Origin: Oceanobacillus profundus
GTDB taxonomy: Bacteria > Bacillota > Bacilli > Bacillales > Amphibacillaceae
Direction: 5' to 3'
NCBI RefSeq assembly: GCF_003515705.1
Contig: NZ_QWEH01000002.1
Span: 1-64,000 of the forward strand
DNA length: 64,000 nt
A program made the position numbers and the translations under genes. How positions within the stretch are numbered: position 1 is the first letter of the stretch; the number at the start of each line of letters is the position of its first letter. The notes beneath the pieces were generated by a model. That model was not told where the DNA came from. It ran no database searches and worked only from the letters and a program-made list of their open reading frames with translations. This document shows positions 16,231-25,477 of this stretch, piece by piece.

Positions 16231-17601
16231 ATGAAAGTAGCAGTTATTGGATGTACACACGCTGGAACAGCAGCGATTAATAATATAGTGAACCTTTACC
16301 CAAACGCACAGATTGATGTTTTTGAAAAAAATGATAATGTTTCATTCCTTTCTTGCGGTATTGCTCTTTATGTAGGTGGTGTCGTGAAGGATCCGAATGG
16401 ACTGTTTTACGCTTCTGTGGAGCATTTCGAGCGACTTGGTGTAAACATGCATATGAATCATGAAGTAACAGCCTGCAATCTAGATGGGAAACAAATCCAG
16501 GCAAGAGATATGAAAACAGATGAAACAAAAAGCTATAGCTATGATAAATTGATTATCGCTTCTGGTTCTTGGCCTGTAACACCGCCAATTCCAGGATCTG
16601 ATTTAGAAAACGTATTGCTATGTAAGAACTTCGAACATGCAAAAGAGATCATTAAATGTTCTGAATCTGCTCGAAATGTTGTCGTTGTTGGTGCAGGATA
16701 CATTGGTGTGGAACTCGTTGAAGCGTTTGAAGAAAACGGAAAAAACGTCACATTGATCGATAGTGAGGAAAGAATTCTAAATCGTTATTTAGATGACACA
16801 TTCACTTCCCCTGTGGAAGCAAGCTTCAAACAGCGGGGCATTGAACTTGCTCTTAACCAAACAGTTTCCCAATTTGAAGGAACCGGGACTGTTAAAAAGG
16901 TAATCACGGACAAAGGAGAATATAACGCAGACTTAGTTGTAATGTGTGTTGGATTTAGACCGAATACAGGACTATTTAAAGGGCAAATAGAGATGTTGGA
17001 GAATGGAGCAATTATCGTTGATTCGTATATGCGAACAAGTGTGCAAGATGTGTATGCTGCGGGTGATTGTTGTGCTGTGCCAAATAATGCAACAAAACAG
17101 CATAGCTATATTCCATTGGCAACGAATGCAGTAAGAATGGGTACACTTGTGGCTCATAATCTGTTGAATCCTATCTTGGAACATCCTGGAACACAAGGAA
17201 CATCTGGATTGAAAATATACAATCATAACATTGCTTCAACAGGATTAACCGAAAGTGCTGCAAAATTAGCAGGATTATCTGTAGCAAGTGCCACTATGGA
17301 AGATAATTATCGTCCGGAATTCATGCCGGAAAATGCGGTGATCCAAATAAAGCTTGTGTATGAAACAGAAACACATCGTATTGTTGGGGCGCAAGTCATT
17401 TCTGATGCCGACTTTACGCAGGCAATCAACACGATAAGTGTCGGTATTGCCAACCATATGACGATTGAACAATTGGCATTAACCGATTTCTTTTTCCAGC
17501 CACATTACAATAAACCAGTAAATTTCCTAAATCAGGTAGCACTGAAAGCAATGGCTAAGGAAACTGAAAAGGTTAGGAAACAAGAACAAATATTAGTGTA
17601 A
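16231..17601 (+). CDS. nox: NADH oxidase (Nox, CoA-disulfide reductase family)
   Basis: 456 residues. An FAD flavoprotein that oxidises NADH with oxygen, usually to water. The FAD fold starts VIGCTHAGTAA; redox Cys42 is in SFLSCGIALYVGG, NADH-binding GAGYIG is at 154-159, and VYAAGDCC closes the FAD site. The THAG form and single Cys fit the water-forming oxidases better than CoA-disulfide reductase, but the two cannot be separated fully by sequence. The start follows GGAGGATGATGAATA. A Rex-like operator upstream supports a role in NADH balance. Confidence 0.88.
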   Translation: MKVAVIGCTHAGTAAINNIVNLYPNAQIDVFEKNDNVSFLSCGIALYVGGVVKDPNGLFYASVEHFERLGVNMHMNHEVTACNLDGKQIQARDMKTDETKSYSYDKLIIASGSWPVTPPIPGSDLENVLLCKNFEHAKEIIKCSESARNVVVVGAGYIGVELVEAFEENGKNVTLIDSEERILNRYLDDTFTSPVEASFKQRGIELALNQTVSQFEGTGTVKKVITDKGEYNADLVVMCVGFRPNTGLFKGQIEMLENGAIIVDSYMRTSVQDVYAAGDCCAVPNNATKQHSYIPLATNAVRMGTLVAHNLLNPILEHPGTQGTSGLKIYNHNIASTGLTESAAKLAGLSVASATMEDNYRPEFMPENAVIQIKLVYETETHRIVGAQVISDADFTQAINTISVGIANHMTIEQLALTDFFFQPHYNKPVNFLNQVALKAMAKETEKVRKQEQILV

Positions 17602-17613
17602 ATACAAATCTAA

Positions 17614-17651
17614 CCCGAGCATGTGAAGTCACTTTGCATGCTCGGGTTTTT
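17614..17651 (+). terminator. Rho-independent terminator
   Basis: CCCGAGCATG and CATGCTCGGG form a perfect 10-bp stem, then TTTTTATTTTT. It ends the nox transcript. Confidence 0.92.
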
Positions 17652-17850
17652 ATTTTTGAATATATTAAAAACTTTAAATATATGATAAGCTGAACAAAAT
17701 ACTGTGAAAAAGATGTACTTATAGTATATGGTGCGTTAATTAAAAAGGATTAACGCTATTTGACATAGAAGTTATTGTACGAACGGGGGAGGATAATTGA
17801 ATATAGAAGATTGAAAGGAAAGTAATTCACAACAAAGGGAGGTATAAAAG

Positions 17851-18081
17851 GTGGACTTATTACTCTGGATAACTATTGGTTTCATAATAATCGGATTTGT
17901 TGTTCTTACTTCTATGAAAAAAGGTATGGAAAGTAAGCTCGCTTTTATAACAACAAGTAAGGAAGACGAGGAAAGTTCAACAAAAGCTACATCCATAATT
18001 TGGTGGATAGTGAGTACCACAGCTTGGGGAATAGTGAGTATGATTCTTATTGTTTGGTGGTTTCATAATCACTTTGGATAA
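17851..18081 (+). CDS. Small two-helix membrane protein
   Basis: 76 residues from GTG 17851 behind GGAGG. Two membrane segments (LLLWITIGFIIIGFVVL and IIWWIVSTTAWGIVSMILIV) flank a polar, Ser/Glu-rich loop; the C-terminus has WWFHNHFG. The family is unknown. The ~250 nt before it contains a degenerate intergenic repeat and no gene. Confidence 0.6.
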   Translation: MDLLLWITIGFIIIGFVVLTSMKKGMESKLAFITTSKEDEESSTKATSIIWWIVSTTAWGIVSMILIVWWFHNHFG

Positions 18082-18214
18082 CTGTTGGTTTCAGAAAGAA
18101 CTTAAACAAATGGGTGCGATCCTATCCTTTTTTGTTTGAATATTTATAATCAATCAGACAGGTAATTTTAAACATCTTTTGATATTGCACCGTCTAATAC
18201 GAAAAGGAGGCAAA

Positions 18215-18504
18215 TTGACTGTAAAAGACTTATTTTCTTGATCATTCTTTTATTAATTACAGTTGGGTGCGGTCATGATATTTCAGAACCTAAAATTACT
18301 CAAACCAAAGCAGAAGCAATTGTTTTGCAACATCTTATTGAAGACCGAAACAAAGTCGAAATTAAAATTAAACTAAAATCAGTGAGCAACAGTAGAGGAA
18401 AGTACATCGTTGAATGGGAAATCGATAAGAATTGTGAGTTTGGTGCTGTTCAAGTAGATGACCAAAGCGGTGAATTACTAGAAGCCGAGGAAACAAATTG
18501 TTAG
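18215..18504 (+). pseudogene. PepSY-like lipoprotein with a frameshift at the start
   Basis: AAAAGGAGG precedes a TTG at 18215, but that frame stops after eight codons. The next frame encodes KRLIFLIILLLITVGCG, a lipoprotein signal with lipobox TVGC, then ~75 residues of a PepSY-like domain (GKYIVEWEID and AVQVDDQSGELLEAE). One more A in the AAAA run at 18223-18226 would give a normal N-terminus. Alternatively ATT 18214 starts the protein, but its spacing is only three bases. As it stands the gene is probably not properly translated. Confidence 0.55.
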
Positions 18505-18620
18505 GCTAATGAAAATTTAAAAAAGATACTTTTTAACTAACATCTGTGGTATTACCAGCTAAAAGCAGAAAAAGAATTCAAGAACTGGGCACGATTGTGA
18601 AATAAACTTCTCTTTCCTAC

Positions 18621-18695
18621 TTCAACTATACGGTGCTTTAACGAAAGATCGATTGACGTTCGATTATTGTACTAAATGGCAGGTTTGTTTTAACA
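18621..18695. repeat. Degenerate dispersed intergenic repeat
   Basis: Contains the blocks CGGTGCTTTAA and ATTGTACTAAATGGCAGG, then TTTGTT. Partial relatives occur in other gaps here (4145-4187, 17712-17756, 19680-19750). The blocks resemble intergenic remnants I know from other Bacillaceae. Their origin is unknown. Confidence 0.45.
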
Positions 18696-18792
18696 AGGGA
18701 ATTACTGTTTAGTGAATGACTATAATATTTGTCTAAAGTGCTTGAAATTATCTAGAAACAGAATAAGTCATTAAGTAATCTGGAGGTGGACA

Positions 18793-19617
18793 ATGACATT
18801 TGTTGAGTTAAACAGTAAAACAACAACGTTTTTATCTAAATATAAGCTCTTTGAAACAGATAAAATACAACAAGTCCAACTGCAACACCGTTTGGATTTA
18901 ATGGAAGCATTTGAAGTTAAAAAGGGAATGAGTGTACTAGAAATTGGCTTTGGACAGGGTGATACATCCGTAGCATTAGCAGATACAGTAGGAGATTATG
19001 GGAAAGTTATCGGCATTGATATTGCCAGTCGGGACTATGGAGCTCCGTTGACATTAGGACAAGCAACAGACGTAATCAAGAGTTCTGTATTGGGAGAGCG
19101 TATTACATTCCATTTTGAAGTGGATCTTGAATCATTTGAATCAAGTGAAATATTTGATGTGGCAGTGTTGTCTCATAGTTCCTGGTATTTTAAAAGACCT
19201 GAAGATTTACTCCGTTATTTTAAGAAATTGCGTAGAATGACGAAATGTATATGCTTAGCAGAGTGGGATCTTGACTTTACTCACATATCGCAGCGTGCCC
19301 ATTTTTGTGCTGCTTCCATTCTAGCCTTGTACGCGAATTTTGTGGGGAATGATGGAAATATACAAAACGTGTTTCATAAAGAACAAATTCGGGAGTTGCT
19401 TGAAAAGGCAGGTTTTCAAATCGTTAAACAAGGTATGGTCGATGCCTCGTATTTACAGGACGCACAGTGGGAAAAGAGTTATGCCAATAGCATTCGTAAA
19501 GAGTTCGCCAATGTCCCCTCGATGATTCAAACATTGGTTACCAGCTATTATGAACTGATGAATGTGTCAAATGAAAATGAGAAGTCATTAAACAGTTTCA
19601 TTCTATATGCAAAGTAA
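18793..19617 (+). CDS. Class I SAM-dependent methyltransferase
   Basis: 274 residues. Motif I VLEIGFGQGDTS (residues ~48-59) and the acidic GIDIAS after the next strand give the SAM site. FDVAVLSHSSWYF is motif IV. A helical C-terminal region (~170-274) follows, which is larger than a minimal domain and probably binds substrate. It starts behind GGAGGTGGACA. It is a single gene with no related neighbour, so the substrate cannot be inferred. Confidence 0.82.
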   Translation: MTFVELNSKTTTFLSKYKLFETDKIQQVQLQHRLDLMEAFEVKKGMSVLEIGFGQGDTSVALADTVGDYGKVIGIDIASRDYGAPLTLGQATDVIKSSVLGERITFHFEVDLESFESSEIFDVAVLSHSSWYFKRPEDLLRYFKKLRRMTKCICLAEWDLDFTHISQRAHFCAASILALYANFVGNDGNIQNVFHKEQIRELLEKAGFQIVKQGMVDASYLQDAQWEKSYANSIRKEFANVPSMIQTLVTSYYELMNVSNENEKSLNSFILYAK

Positions 19618-19679
19618 TTGGATGATTAAGAAACATTGCAACTAAAGACCAAATGAGCCTTATTTTCTTATTGTATTAA

Positions 19680-19750
19680 TTGGTGCAAGAGTTGAAGATA
19701 AGATCAAACTGCAGCTATTGTGCTAAGGCGACAGGTTACTTGAAGAAATA
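19680..19750. repeat. Degenerate dispersed intergenic repeat
   Basis: TTGGTGCAAGAG, then ATTGTGCTAAGGCGACAGG and TTACTTGAAGAA. It keeps the block order of the copy at 18621 at lower similarity. Confidence 0.4.
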
Positions 19751-19903
19751 GTAATTTAATTGTATATGGTATTTGAATTATTAACAGAGTATTGCTAAAA
19801 TTGTTTAGTAGGATATGCTAGTCTCACAATAATTATACAGGTGACTTAAGTTAGATAACTTATGTTGGTGTCCTTAATGGTTAAAAACAGTAATGTTGCA
19901 CAG

Positions 19904-19931
19904 TGCCTCCAATCATATTGGGGGCATTTTT
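19904..19931 (+). terminator. Hairpin terminator just before a gene
   Basis: TGCCTCCAA and TTGGGGGCA arms, then TTTTTAAATTTT. It stands 26 nt before the serine hydrolase start, so it either ends an upstream transcript or attenuates this gene. Confidence 0.65.
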
Positions 19932-19956
19932 AAATTTTAAAAGGAGAGTGAATAAG

Positions 19957-20994
19957 TTGCTATTAAAAAATGATTACTCAAACTTGTTTGAAGATGTATA
20001 TACTCAAGTAAAAGAAAGTGCTGAAAAGTTGGGTTCTAGTGGTGCTGCTCTATTTATTATCCATAACGACAAAATCGTAACAGAGTCTTACTTTGGTAAA
20101 CAGTCGAATGCTAAACATGCTCGAGATGTTAAAGCAGACACTCAATTCCACATTGCATCTGTAAGAAAGACTTATATTGGTTTTGCTGCTGCTTACGCTA
20201 TATATAATGGCTACTTTTCCATTGATGATCCGATTCGACTGTTTGTTGAAGATTCTTATTTGCCTGCATATGAAGGTGTAACCATTCGTCACTTATTAAC
20301 CCATACACATGGACTTAAAATAGTTGATGGTAAACTAGTAAGTGAATATAAACCTGGTAGATCATGGGCATATAGAGGTCCGAGTATTGAGTTGTTGACA
20401 ACGATTATCAAAAAAACAACGGGACAGTCCGTTGCTGATATTATAAAAGAGCAGGTCATTGAGCCAGTCGGCTTTCAATCGACAGAATGGATTAAGATGA
20501 GTCAGCCTCATTCAAAAATTGCAAACACTATTCGGGCCCCAGATAACTCATTCTGGACTGTGACGGATGTATTAGATGGTTCTGGAATGAATATGTATGT
20601 TTCTGCACAAGAGCTTGCTTTATGGGGCTACCTTCATTTAACAGGTGGGAAATGGGCAGGAAAACAGCTTATTCCTAGAGAAATCATGCAAATGGCAACA
20701 TCGATTCAGACTCCTAATCCGAGACTACCTATTCATAAGAACGGATTTTTATGGTTTGTAAAAGACACGAACCATACCTTTAACCAAATAGGCGATACAG
20801 TTCCAAAAGGTTCTTATCAATTACTTGGCTACACAAATGTAGCTCTGCTTGTCATTCCAGAGGAAAATGTAGTAGCAGTAAGAATGTTTAATCGTTATGG
20901 TTCATCGGAAGGGTACGACTACCTCAACGACATTCGGTCTTTTGGAGACACTGTTTATAAATGTTCCAAAAAGACTAATACAACACATAATTGA
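19957..20994 (+). CDS. Beta-lactamase-fold serine hydrolase
   Basis: 345 residues from TTG 19957, which follows AAAGGAGAGTGAATAAG. The nucleophile motif SVRK (68-71) is the SxxK of class C beta-lactamases, DD-peptidases and esterases. HLLTHTHGLK is the usual next conserved block. The Tyr motif appears as YRG (138-140) rather than YxN. There is no signal peptide, so it acts in the cytosol or is not exported by the Sec route. An esterase or peptidase is more likely than a true beta-lactamase. Confidence 0.82.
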   Translation: MLLKNDYSNLFEDVYTQVKESAEKLGSSGAALFIIHNDKIVTESYFGKQSNAKHARDVKADTQFHIASVRKTYIGFAAAYAIYNGYFSIDDPIRLFVEDSYLPAYEGVTIRHLLTHTHGLKIVDGKLVSEYKPGRSWAYRGPSIELLTTIIKKTTGQSVADIIKEQVIEPVGFQSTEWIKMSQPHSKIANTIRAPDNSFWTVTDVLDGSGMNMYVSAQELALWGYLHLTGGKWAGKQLIPREIMQMATSIQTPNPRLPIHKNGFLWFVKDTNHTFNQIGDTVPKGSYQLLGYTNVALLVIPEENVVAVRMFNRYGSSEGYDYLNDIRSFGDTVYKCSKKTNTTHN

Positions 20995-21364
20995 AGGTGT
21001 TTCAGATACGAACAGGCACAAAAGGTCTAGAATCATTATTAGACTTTGATAAATCAGAGCCTTTTTTATTATTTTTTATAAGGGCAAGAGTATAACTAGG
21101 CGATCTCAAAATAATTGCCTATTTCTTTTTTGAGAGCAAAACCTAATTGATGATGAACTATGTCTAATTCAAACCTTTAAGGTTTAATGCAACTAAATGG
21201 CGCAAAGTTTCAAAGGTATATTCTTATTCCTAATCGGTATTAAGAAGGGATTTTTAACAATTTATAGAATAGTAACAAATTAAAAGGAGAAATGAAATAA
21301 ATAGACACTTCTTGTGTTTAAGAGCAAAATAGTTCAATAAATTTTTTCCTGAGGAGTTTATCAA

Positions 21365-21525
21365 ATGAGAAAAATAGGGGTTGTCCTATTAGTTTTTTTA
21401 ATTTTTACAGGAATTGGTTTAGCTATATTCATTATAAAAAAACAAACGTTGAAGATAGTGTAATTCAATATTTAACAAAGGAAAAGAATATATTAAAAGT
21501 TCACCATCGTAACGCTTATCCATAA
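21365..21525 (+). pseudogene. Small DUF3139-like secreted protein, frameshifted and short
   Basis: ATG 21365 opens MRKIGVVLLVFLIFTGIGLA, a membrane or signal segment, but stops after 32 codons. Past the A7 run at 21436-21442 another frame reads TNVEDSVIQYLTKEKNILK and ends at 21525. The combined protein resembles DUF3139 proteins but is about half their length. The DUF assignment is tentative. Confidence 0.45.
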
Positions 21526-21584
21526 TGCATCAAAATTAGCAAGTGGTCGTATCAATTTACTAAAAATGATATTTATACTACACT

Positions 21585-21617
21585 ATTGTTAACTTATAAT
21601 CAGGGGTGGTTGACAAT
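21585..21617 (+). promoter_or_regulatory. BirA operator
   Basis: ATTGTTAAC, 15 nt, GTTGACAAT: an inverted repeat with one mismatch, the architecture of the BirA box in Bacilli. It overlaps the expected start point (TATACT at 21574-21579), the ribosome binding site and the bioY ATG. Biotinyl-AMP-loaded BirA would therefore block both transcription and translation start. Confidence 0.85.
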
Positions 21618-22182
21618 GGATGTAAGAAAACTTGTATATGTATCATTATTTGCAACAGTCATTGGGGTATTAGGGTTATTTCCTCCGATTCCATTGGGGT
21701 TTTCACCAGTTCCGATAACGCTGCAAACATTAGGTGTTATGCTTGCTGGAAGTGTGTTAGGTGCTCGTTTTGGACCCAAGTATGCTTCGTATAGTTTAAT
21801 TTTATTTTTATTATTAGTTGCTACAGGACTGCCATTATTGTCAGGTGGCAGAGGCGGTCTGGGCGTGTTTGTTACACCCTCAGGTGGTTTTCTCATTGGC
21901 TGGGTTGCTGGTGCATTTATCATTGGCTACATATCCTATAAAATGAAAGAAACATCCTTATTTAAATTAATGGTAGCTAATCTTGTTGGCGGTATGTTGG
22001 TTATCTATTTGTTTGGGATACCGTTTCAGGCTTTTGTGATGGAAATCTCGATTGGGCAAGCAGCTCTCTTAAATTTGATCTATCTACCAGGTGATTTCAC
22101 AAAAGTCATGATTGCTTCGTTACTAGCTATTAAATTACAGAAGCGTGTTCCGCTTTTAAAGGAGGTCAAAGCTTTAAATTGA
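21616..22182 (+). CDS. bioY: Biotin transporter substrate-binding subunit BioY
   Basis: 188 residues, six membrane helices. The BioY signatures are FPPIPLGFSPVPITLQTLGVML and GGFLIGWVAGA. BioY binds biotin in the membrane, alone or with the shared ECF energy-coupling module. ATG 21616 lies behind AGGGGTGG; the earlier TTG would put the operator inside the gene. It heads a five-gene overlapping operon. No ecfA or ecfT gene is in the window. Confidence 0.93.
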   Translation: MDVRKLVYVSLFATVIGVLGLFPPIPLGFSPVPITLQTLGVMLAGSVLGARFGPKYASYSLILFLLLVATGLPLLSGGRGGLGVFVTPSGGFLIGWVAGAFIIGYISYKMKETSLFKLMVANLVGGMLVIYLFGIPFQAFVMEISIGQAALLNLIYLPGDFTKVMIASLLAIKLQKRVPLLKEVKALN

Positions 22183-23630
22183 AAGTGACGAGTACATATA
22201 AAAAACATAACGAATTATACCCTAATAAGCCTGCAATTATTACAGAACAAAAACATCTGACCTATGGGGAATGGTATGAATCCGTACAACGAACAGCAGC
22301 CGCTTTTTCGATGGAAGCGGGCACCACAAGAAGGGTTGCACTTTTTTTGCCAAATGATGACGTGTTTTTACAAGTATTTGCAGGTGCATGTGAGGCTGGC
22401 TGGGCTAGTATTATTGGTGATATGAGATGGAAAAAGAGAGAAATAGAAGCACGATTGAAACAAACGTCACCCGATTTCATTATAGCTGATAAAAAAATGA
22501 GAAAAATTCTGGCTGATTTCCCTATCAAGGTTGTGTTTTCCGATGATTTGGCTCAATGGGTAAATAGTAAAAGTCTTCAAAAGGCAGATTTAGAAGAAAA
22601 TGTCCCATTTTATATTGGATTTACTTCCGGCTCAACTGGAATGCCAAAAGCTTTTGTACGTTCGCATGCTTCGTGGATTGAGACATTTACATGCAATCGA
22701 GAAGATTTGGGGGTGAATGGAAGTGAACACGTACTGATCCCTGGGTCATTTGTAAATTCAACGTTTCTTTATGGGGCAATAAGTACGCTCTTTGATGGTG
22801 GTACAGTTTATTTGCTGAAGAAATTTAATGCTCAATATCTGATGAGGACCATTGATATATATCCTATATCGACAGTTTATGTTGTTCCGACAATGATACA
22901 GGCAATGATAAATGAAGGATATCAAAGTGACAGAAAGGTGACCATTATTTCAACGGGGGCCAAGCTGTTGCCAAGTGTGAAGAAGGCGTTTCGAAAACAA
23001 TTTCCCAGTGTGCTCATTCATGAATTTTATGGTGCGTCAGAGCTTAGTTTTGTTTCCCTTATAAAAGACGATGCGAATGAAAAATATGATACATCTGTTG
23101 GCAAAGCTTTTCATAACGTAGAGATTTGCATCATGAAGGAAGATGGTAAAAAAGCGGAAGTGGGAGAAGAAGGAATATTATATGTGATAAGCAATATGTT
23201 TTTTGATGGATACATTGATAATCCAGGCGAAACGAAAAAGGTTCTTCAAGGAGATTGGGCTACAGTGTATGATGTTGCCAAAATGGATGAAGATGGGTAT
23301 ATATACATTCTTGGTCGGAAAAATGACATGATTTTATATGGAGCGTACAACATTTATCCACAGGAAATAGAAAAGATGCTTAAAAGCCATCTTGGTGTAA
23401 AAGAGGCTGCAGTCATTGGAATCAGTGATGTGTATTGGGGAGAGAAGGTGGCTGCTTTTATCCAGGGCGATCTTTCGATCCAATCCTTAAAAAACTATTG
23501 TCTTAAAAACTTAGCGGCATACAAGATACCTAGAATTTGGAGGAAAATCGACTCTTTTCCGGAAACAGCTGGTGGCAAAGTTTCCCGTCAAGAATTGAAA
23601 AAGCGGTTCGAACAAGGTTTTTATGTATGA
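22179..23630 (+). CDS. yhfT: AMP-binding acyl-CoA ligase (YhfT-like)
   Basis: 483 residues. ANL-family enzyme that activates a carboxylic acid with ATP and joins it to CoA. P-loop FTSGSTGMPKA is at 148-158; EFYGASELSF is motif A5, GRKNDMILYGAYNIYP the hinge, and GGKVSR near the C-terminus supplies the adenylation Lys. The TTG start overlaps the bioY stop (TTGA). Order and control match B. subtilis yhfU-yhfT-yhfS. A fatty or dicarboxylic acid for biotin metabolism is a plausible substrate, not shown. Confidence 0.85.
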   Translation: MKVTSTYKKHNELYPNKPAIITEQKHLTYGEWYESVQRTAAAFSMEAGTTRRVALFLPNDDVFLQVFAGACEAGWASIIGDMRWKKREIEARLKQTSPDFIIADKKMRKILADFPIKVVFSDDLAQWVNSKSLQKADLEENVPFYIGFTSGSTGMPKAFVRSHASWIETFTCNREDLGVNGSEHVLIPGSFVNSTFLYGAISTLFDGGTVYLLKKFNAQYLMRTIDIYPISTVYVVPTMIQAMINEGYQSDRKVTIISTGAKLLPSVKKAFRKQFPSVLIHEFYGASELSFVSLIKDDANEKYDTSVGKAFHNVEICIMKEDGKKAEVGEEGILYVISNMFFDGYIDNPGETKKVLQGDWATVYDVAKMDEDGYIYILGRKNDMILYGAYNIYPQEIEKMLKSHLGVKEAAVIGISDVYWGEKVAAFIQGDLSIQSLKNYCLKNLAAYKIPRIWRKIDSFPETAGGKVSRQELKKRFEQGFYV

Positions 23631-24721
23631 GAAATGCAGTGATTGTAAATGCGAAACGAACGGTAATTGGAAAGAAAAATGGTGTTTTGAAACACTATTC
23701 TCCAGAACAGTTAGCATCTTTTGTTATCCATGATCTTACAAAAGAACTTAACGAATCAGTTGATGATATCATTTTAGGAAATACGGTTGGTCCAGGTGGA
23801 AACCTTGGGCGACTTTCAGCATTGGAAAGTGGTCTGCCATACATGGTTCCAGGATTAACAGTTGATCGGCAATGTGGTTCCGGGCTAGAAGCAATCCGTC
23901 TTGCCTGTCATCTCATTCAGGGAGGCGCAGGCGATATCTATATTGCTGGTGGTGTGGAAAGTGTGAGCACGTCCCCCTTTAAAAGTCGAGCTCGTTTTTC
24001 GCCAGCGTATATCGGTGACCCTGATATGGGGATTGCAGCCGAGAATATTGCTGAAAAATACAGGATTACAAGAGAAATGCAGGATGAATTCGCGAATTTA
24101 AGCTATCAGCGATCACTTGATTCCCATGAAAAAGGATACTTTTCTGATGAGATGGTCCGGATTGCAGATATTTCGTTTAGAGATGAAGGATTAAAACCAG
24201 ATTTGAATTATGAGCGGATGTTAAAGCGCGTGTCCCCCTGTTTTAAGAAGAATGGAACGGTAACAGCGGGTAATTCTTGTGGCGTTAATGATGGGGCGGC
24301 AGCTGTTCTAATTATGTCAGAAGATAAAGCAAAGGAGCTGAATCTGCAACCAATCCTTCGCTTTGTAGATAGCAGTGTAATCGGAGTCGATCCGAACTAC
24401 CCTGCGTCAGGTCCGATTCCAGCCGTTTCGAAGCTCCTATTTAAAAATAAATTATCCATAGAAGACATTGATCTCATTGAACTAAATGAAGCATTTGCGG
24501 TGAAGGTTGCATTATTTGCTCAAGCGCTTTCGTTTTCGTATGACCGTATAAATCCAGAAGGCGGTGCGATTGCGTTAGGACATCCATACGGTGCATCAGG
24601 AGCGATTCTTGTGACAAGATTGTTTTATGAGGCACAAAGACTTGAGCCCAATTACTGCATTTCAACTATTGGAATTGGCGGTGGCCTTGGTATAGCGGTG
24701 CTCTGGGAGAGAATAAAATGA
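23627..24721 (+). CDS. yhfS: Thiolase-family acetyltransferase (YhfS-like), second Cys replaced
   Basis: 364 residues, somewhat shorter than usual (~390). Nucleophile Cys83 sits in RQCGSGLEA; NEAFAV and GHPYGASGA (catalytic His, ~residue 322) are intact. The last motif, normally CIGGGMG, reads GIGGGLG, so the second catalytic Cys is Gly. The enzyme may need another proton donor or have altered chemistry. The start ATG overlaps the ligase stop (ATGA). A longer frame lies inside the ligase gene and is rejected. It should make or cleave a 3-ketoacyl-CoA. Confidence 0.83.
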   Translation: MRNAVIVNAKRTVIGKKNGVLKHYSPEQLASFVIHDLTKELNESVDDIILGNTVGPGGNLGRLSALESGLPYMVPGLTVDRQCGSGLEAIRLACHLIQGGAGDIYIAGGVESVSTSPFKSRARFSPAYIGDPDMGIAAENIAEKYRITREMQDEFANLSYQRSLDSHEKGYFSDEMVRIADISFRDEGLKPDLNYERMLKRVSPCFKKNGTVTAGNSCGVNDGAAAVLIMSEDKAKELNLQPILRFVDSSVIGVDPNYPASGPIPAVSKLLFKNKLSIEDIDLIELNEAFAVKVALFAQALSFSYDRINPEGGAIALGHPYGASGAILVTRLFYEAQRLEPNYCISTIGIGGGLGIAVLWERIK

Positions 24722-25059
24722 AATCAAAAAGGGTTTGTGTGACGATTACTGAAAAAATGGTGGAAAGGTATGAAGCGATTTTTGGCAAACAAAAACAATT
24801 GCCACCGACTTTTCCGATGTTATTTTATAAGTATATCGAAGTACCATGGAAATACGAAGCAGAACCTATTCATCGAAAGCAAAAATGTGTTTGTCATTCT
24901 CAACTCATGATTGGCGAAAGTTACGAATGTGAAGTTTTGCTTGATCGAAAAGTGAGAAGAGGAATGAATACATTTTATACACAAACCCTTGTAGGTTTCG
25001 ACTTAGAAGGAAAGGAGAGCTTTCGATGTGTATCCGAACTAATTGTAAGGTCTTCTTAA
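24718..25059 (+). CDS. Hot-dog-fold protein, likely N-terminal dehydratase partner
   Basis: 113 residues, overlapping the thiolase stop by four bases (ATGA). TFPMLFYKYIEVPW followed by CHSQLMIGESYECEV fits the FAS1-like or MaoC_N hot-dog domain that lacks the catalytic loop. It overlaps the next gene, a catalytic MaoC domain, by 34 bases. In two-domain hydratases these parts are fused, so the pair probably forms one heteromeric (R)-hydratase. Assignment is by pattern and context. Confidence 0.65.
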   Translation: MKSKRVCVTITEKMVERYEAIFGKQKQLPPTFPMLFYKYIEVPWKYEAEPIHRKQKCVCHSQLMIGESYECEVLLDRKVRRGMNTFYTQTLVGFDLEGKESFRCVSELIVRSS

Positions 25060-25400
25060 CAGAAGAAAAAGTAAAACAATATACGCTATTATCAGGTGAT
25101 CAAAATCAAATTCATCATGATGAAAAGATTGCAAAGCAATACAAGTATAGGCAGCCGATTGCCCATGGAATGCTAATCATGGGTATTGGTGCTGCGCTTT
25201 GTTCTAGTCTTTTGGAAAGCAATGTGATAATTTCCGATTATGAGATGAATTTTCTGCAGCCAGTATATGTGAATGATGAACTGCAACTGATTGTAGAAGA
25301 GAAAAACGATTTACAATGGCTTGAAGTCAAGGGAACAGTCCAAGATGTACAGGTGGCACGAGGGAGAGTGCAATTTCAGAAGGCAGATAAGAATACATAA
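25026..25400 (+). CDS. MaoC-like (R)-specific enoyl-CoA hydratase
   Basis: 124 residues. LLSGDQNQIHHDEKIAKQY (residues ~20-38) is the hydratase-2 motif with the catalytic Asp and His. PIAHGMLIMGIGAA completes the hot-dog core. ATG 25026 follows AAGGAGAGC inside the preceding gene. With ligase, thiolase and its partner it could complete a short acyl-CoA cycle. No acyl-CoA dehydrogenase or 3-hydroxyacyl-CoA dehydrogenase is in the operon. Confidence 0.8.
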   Translation: MCIRTNCKVFLTEEKVKQYTLLSGDQNQIHHDEKIAKQYKYRQPIAHGMLIMGIGAALCSSLLESNVIISDYEMNFLQPVYVNDELQLIVEEKNDLQWLEVKGTVQDVQVARGRVQFQKADKNT

Positions 25401-25477
25401 TTGTTTCAGGTAGCTCTAAAATCGTTATAGTTTGCTATAATAATAGCAGAATGTATAAATGAAAAGGAGGGCTTTGG

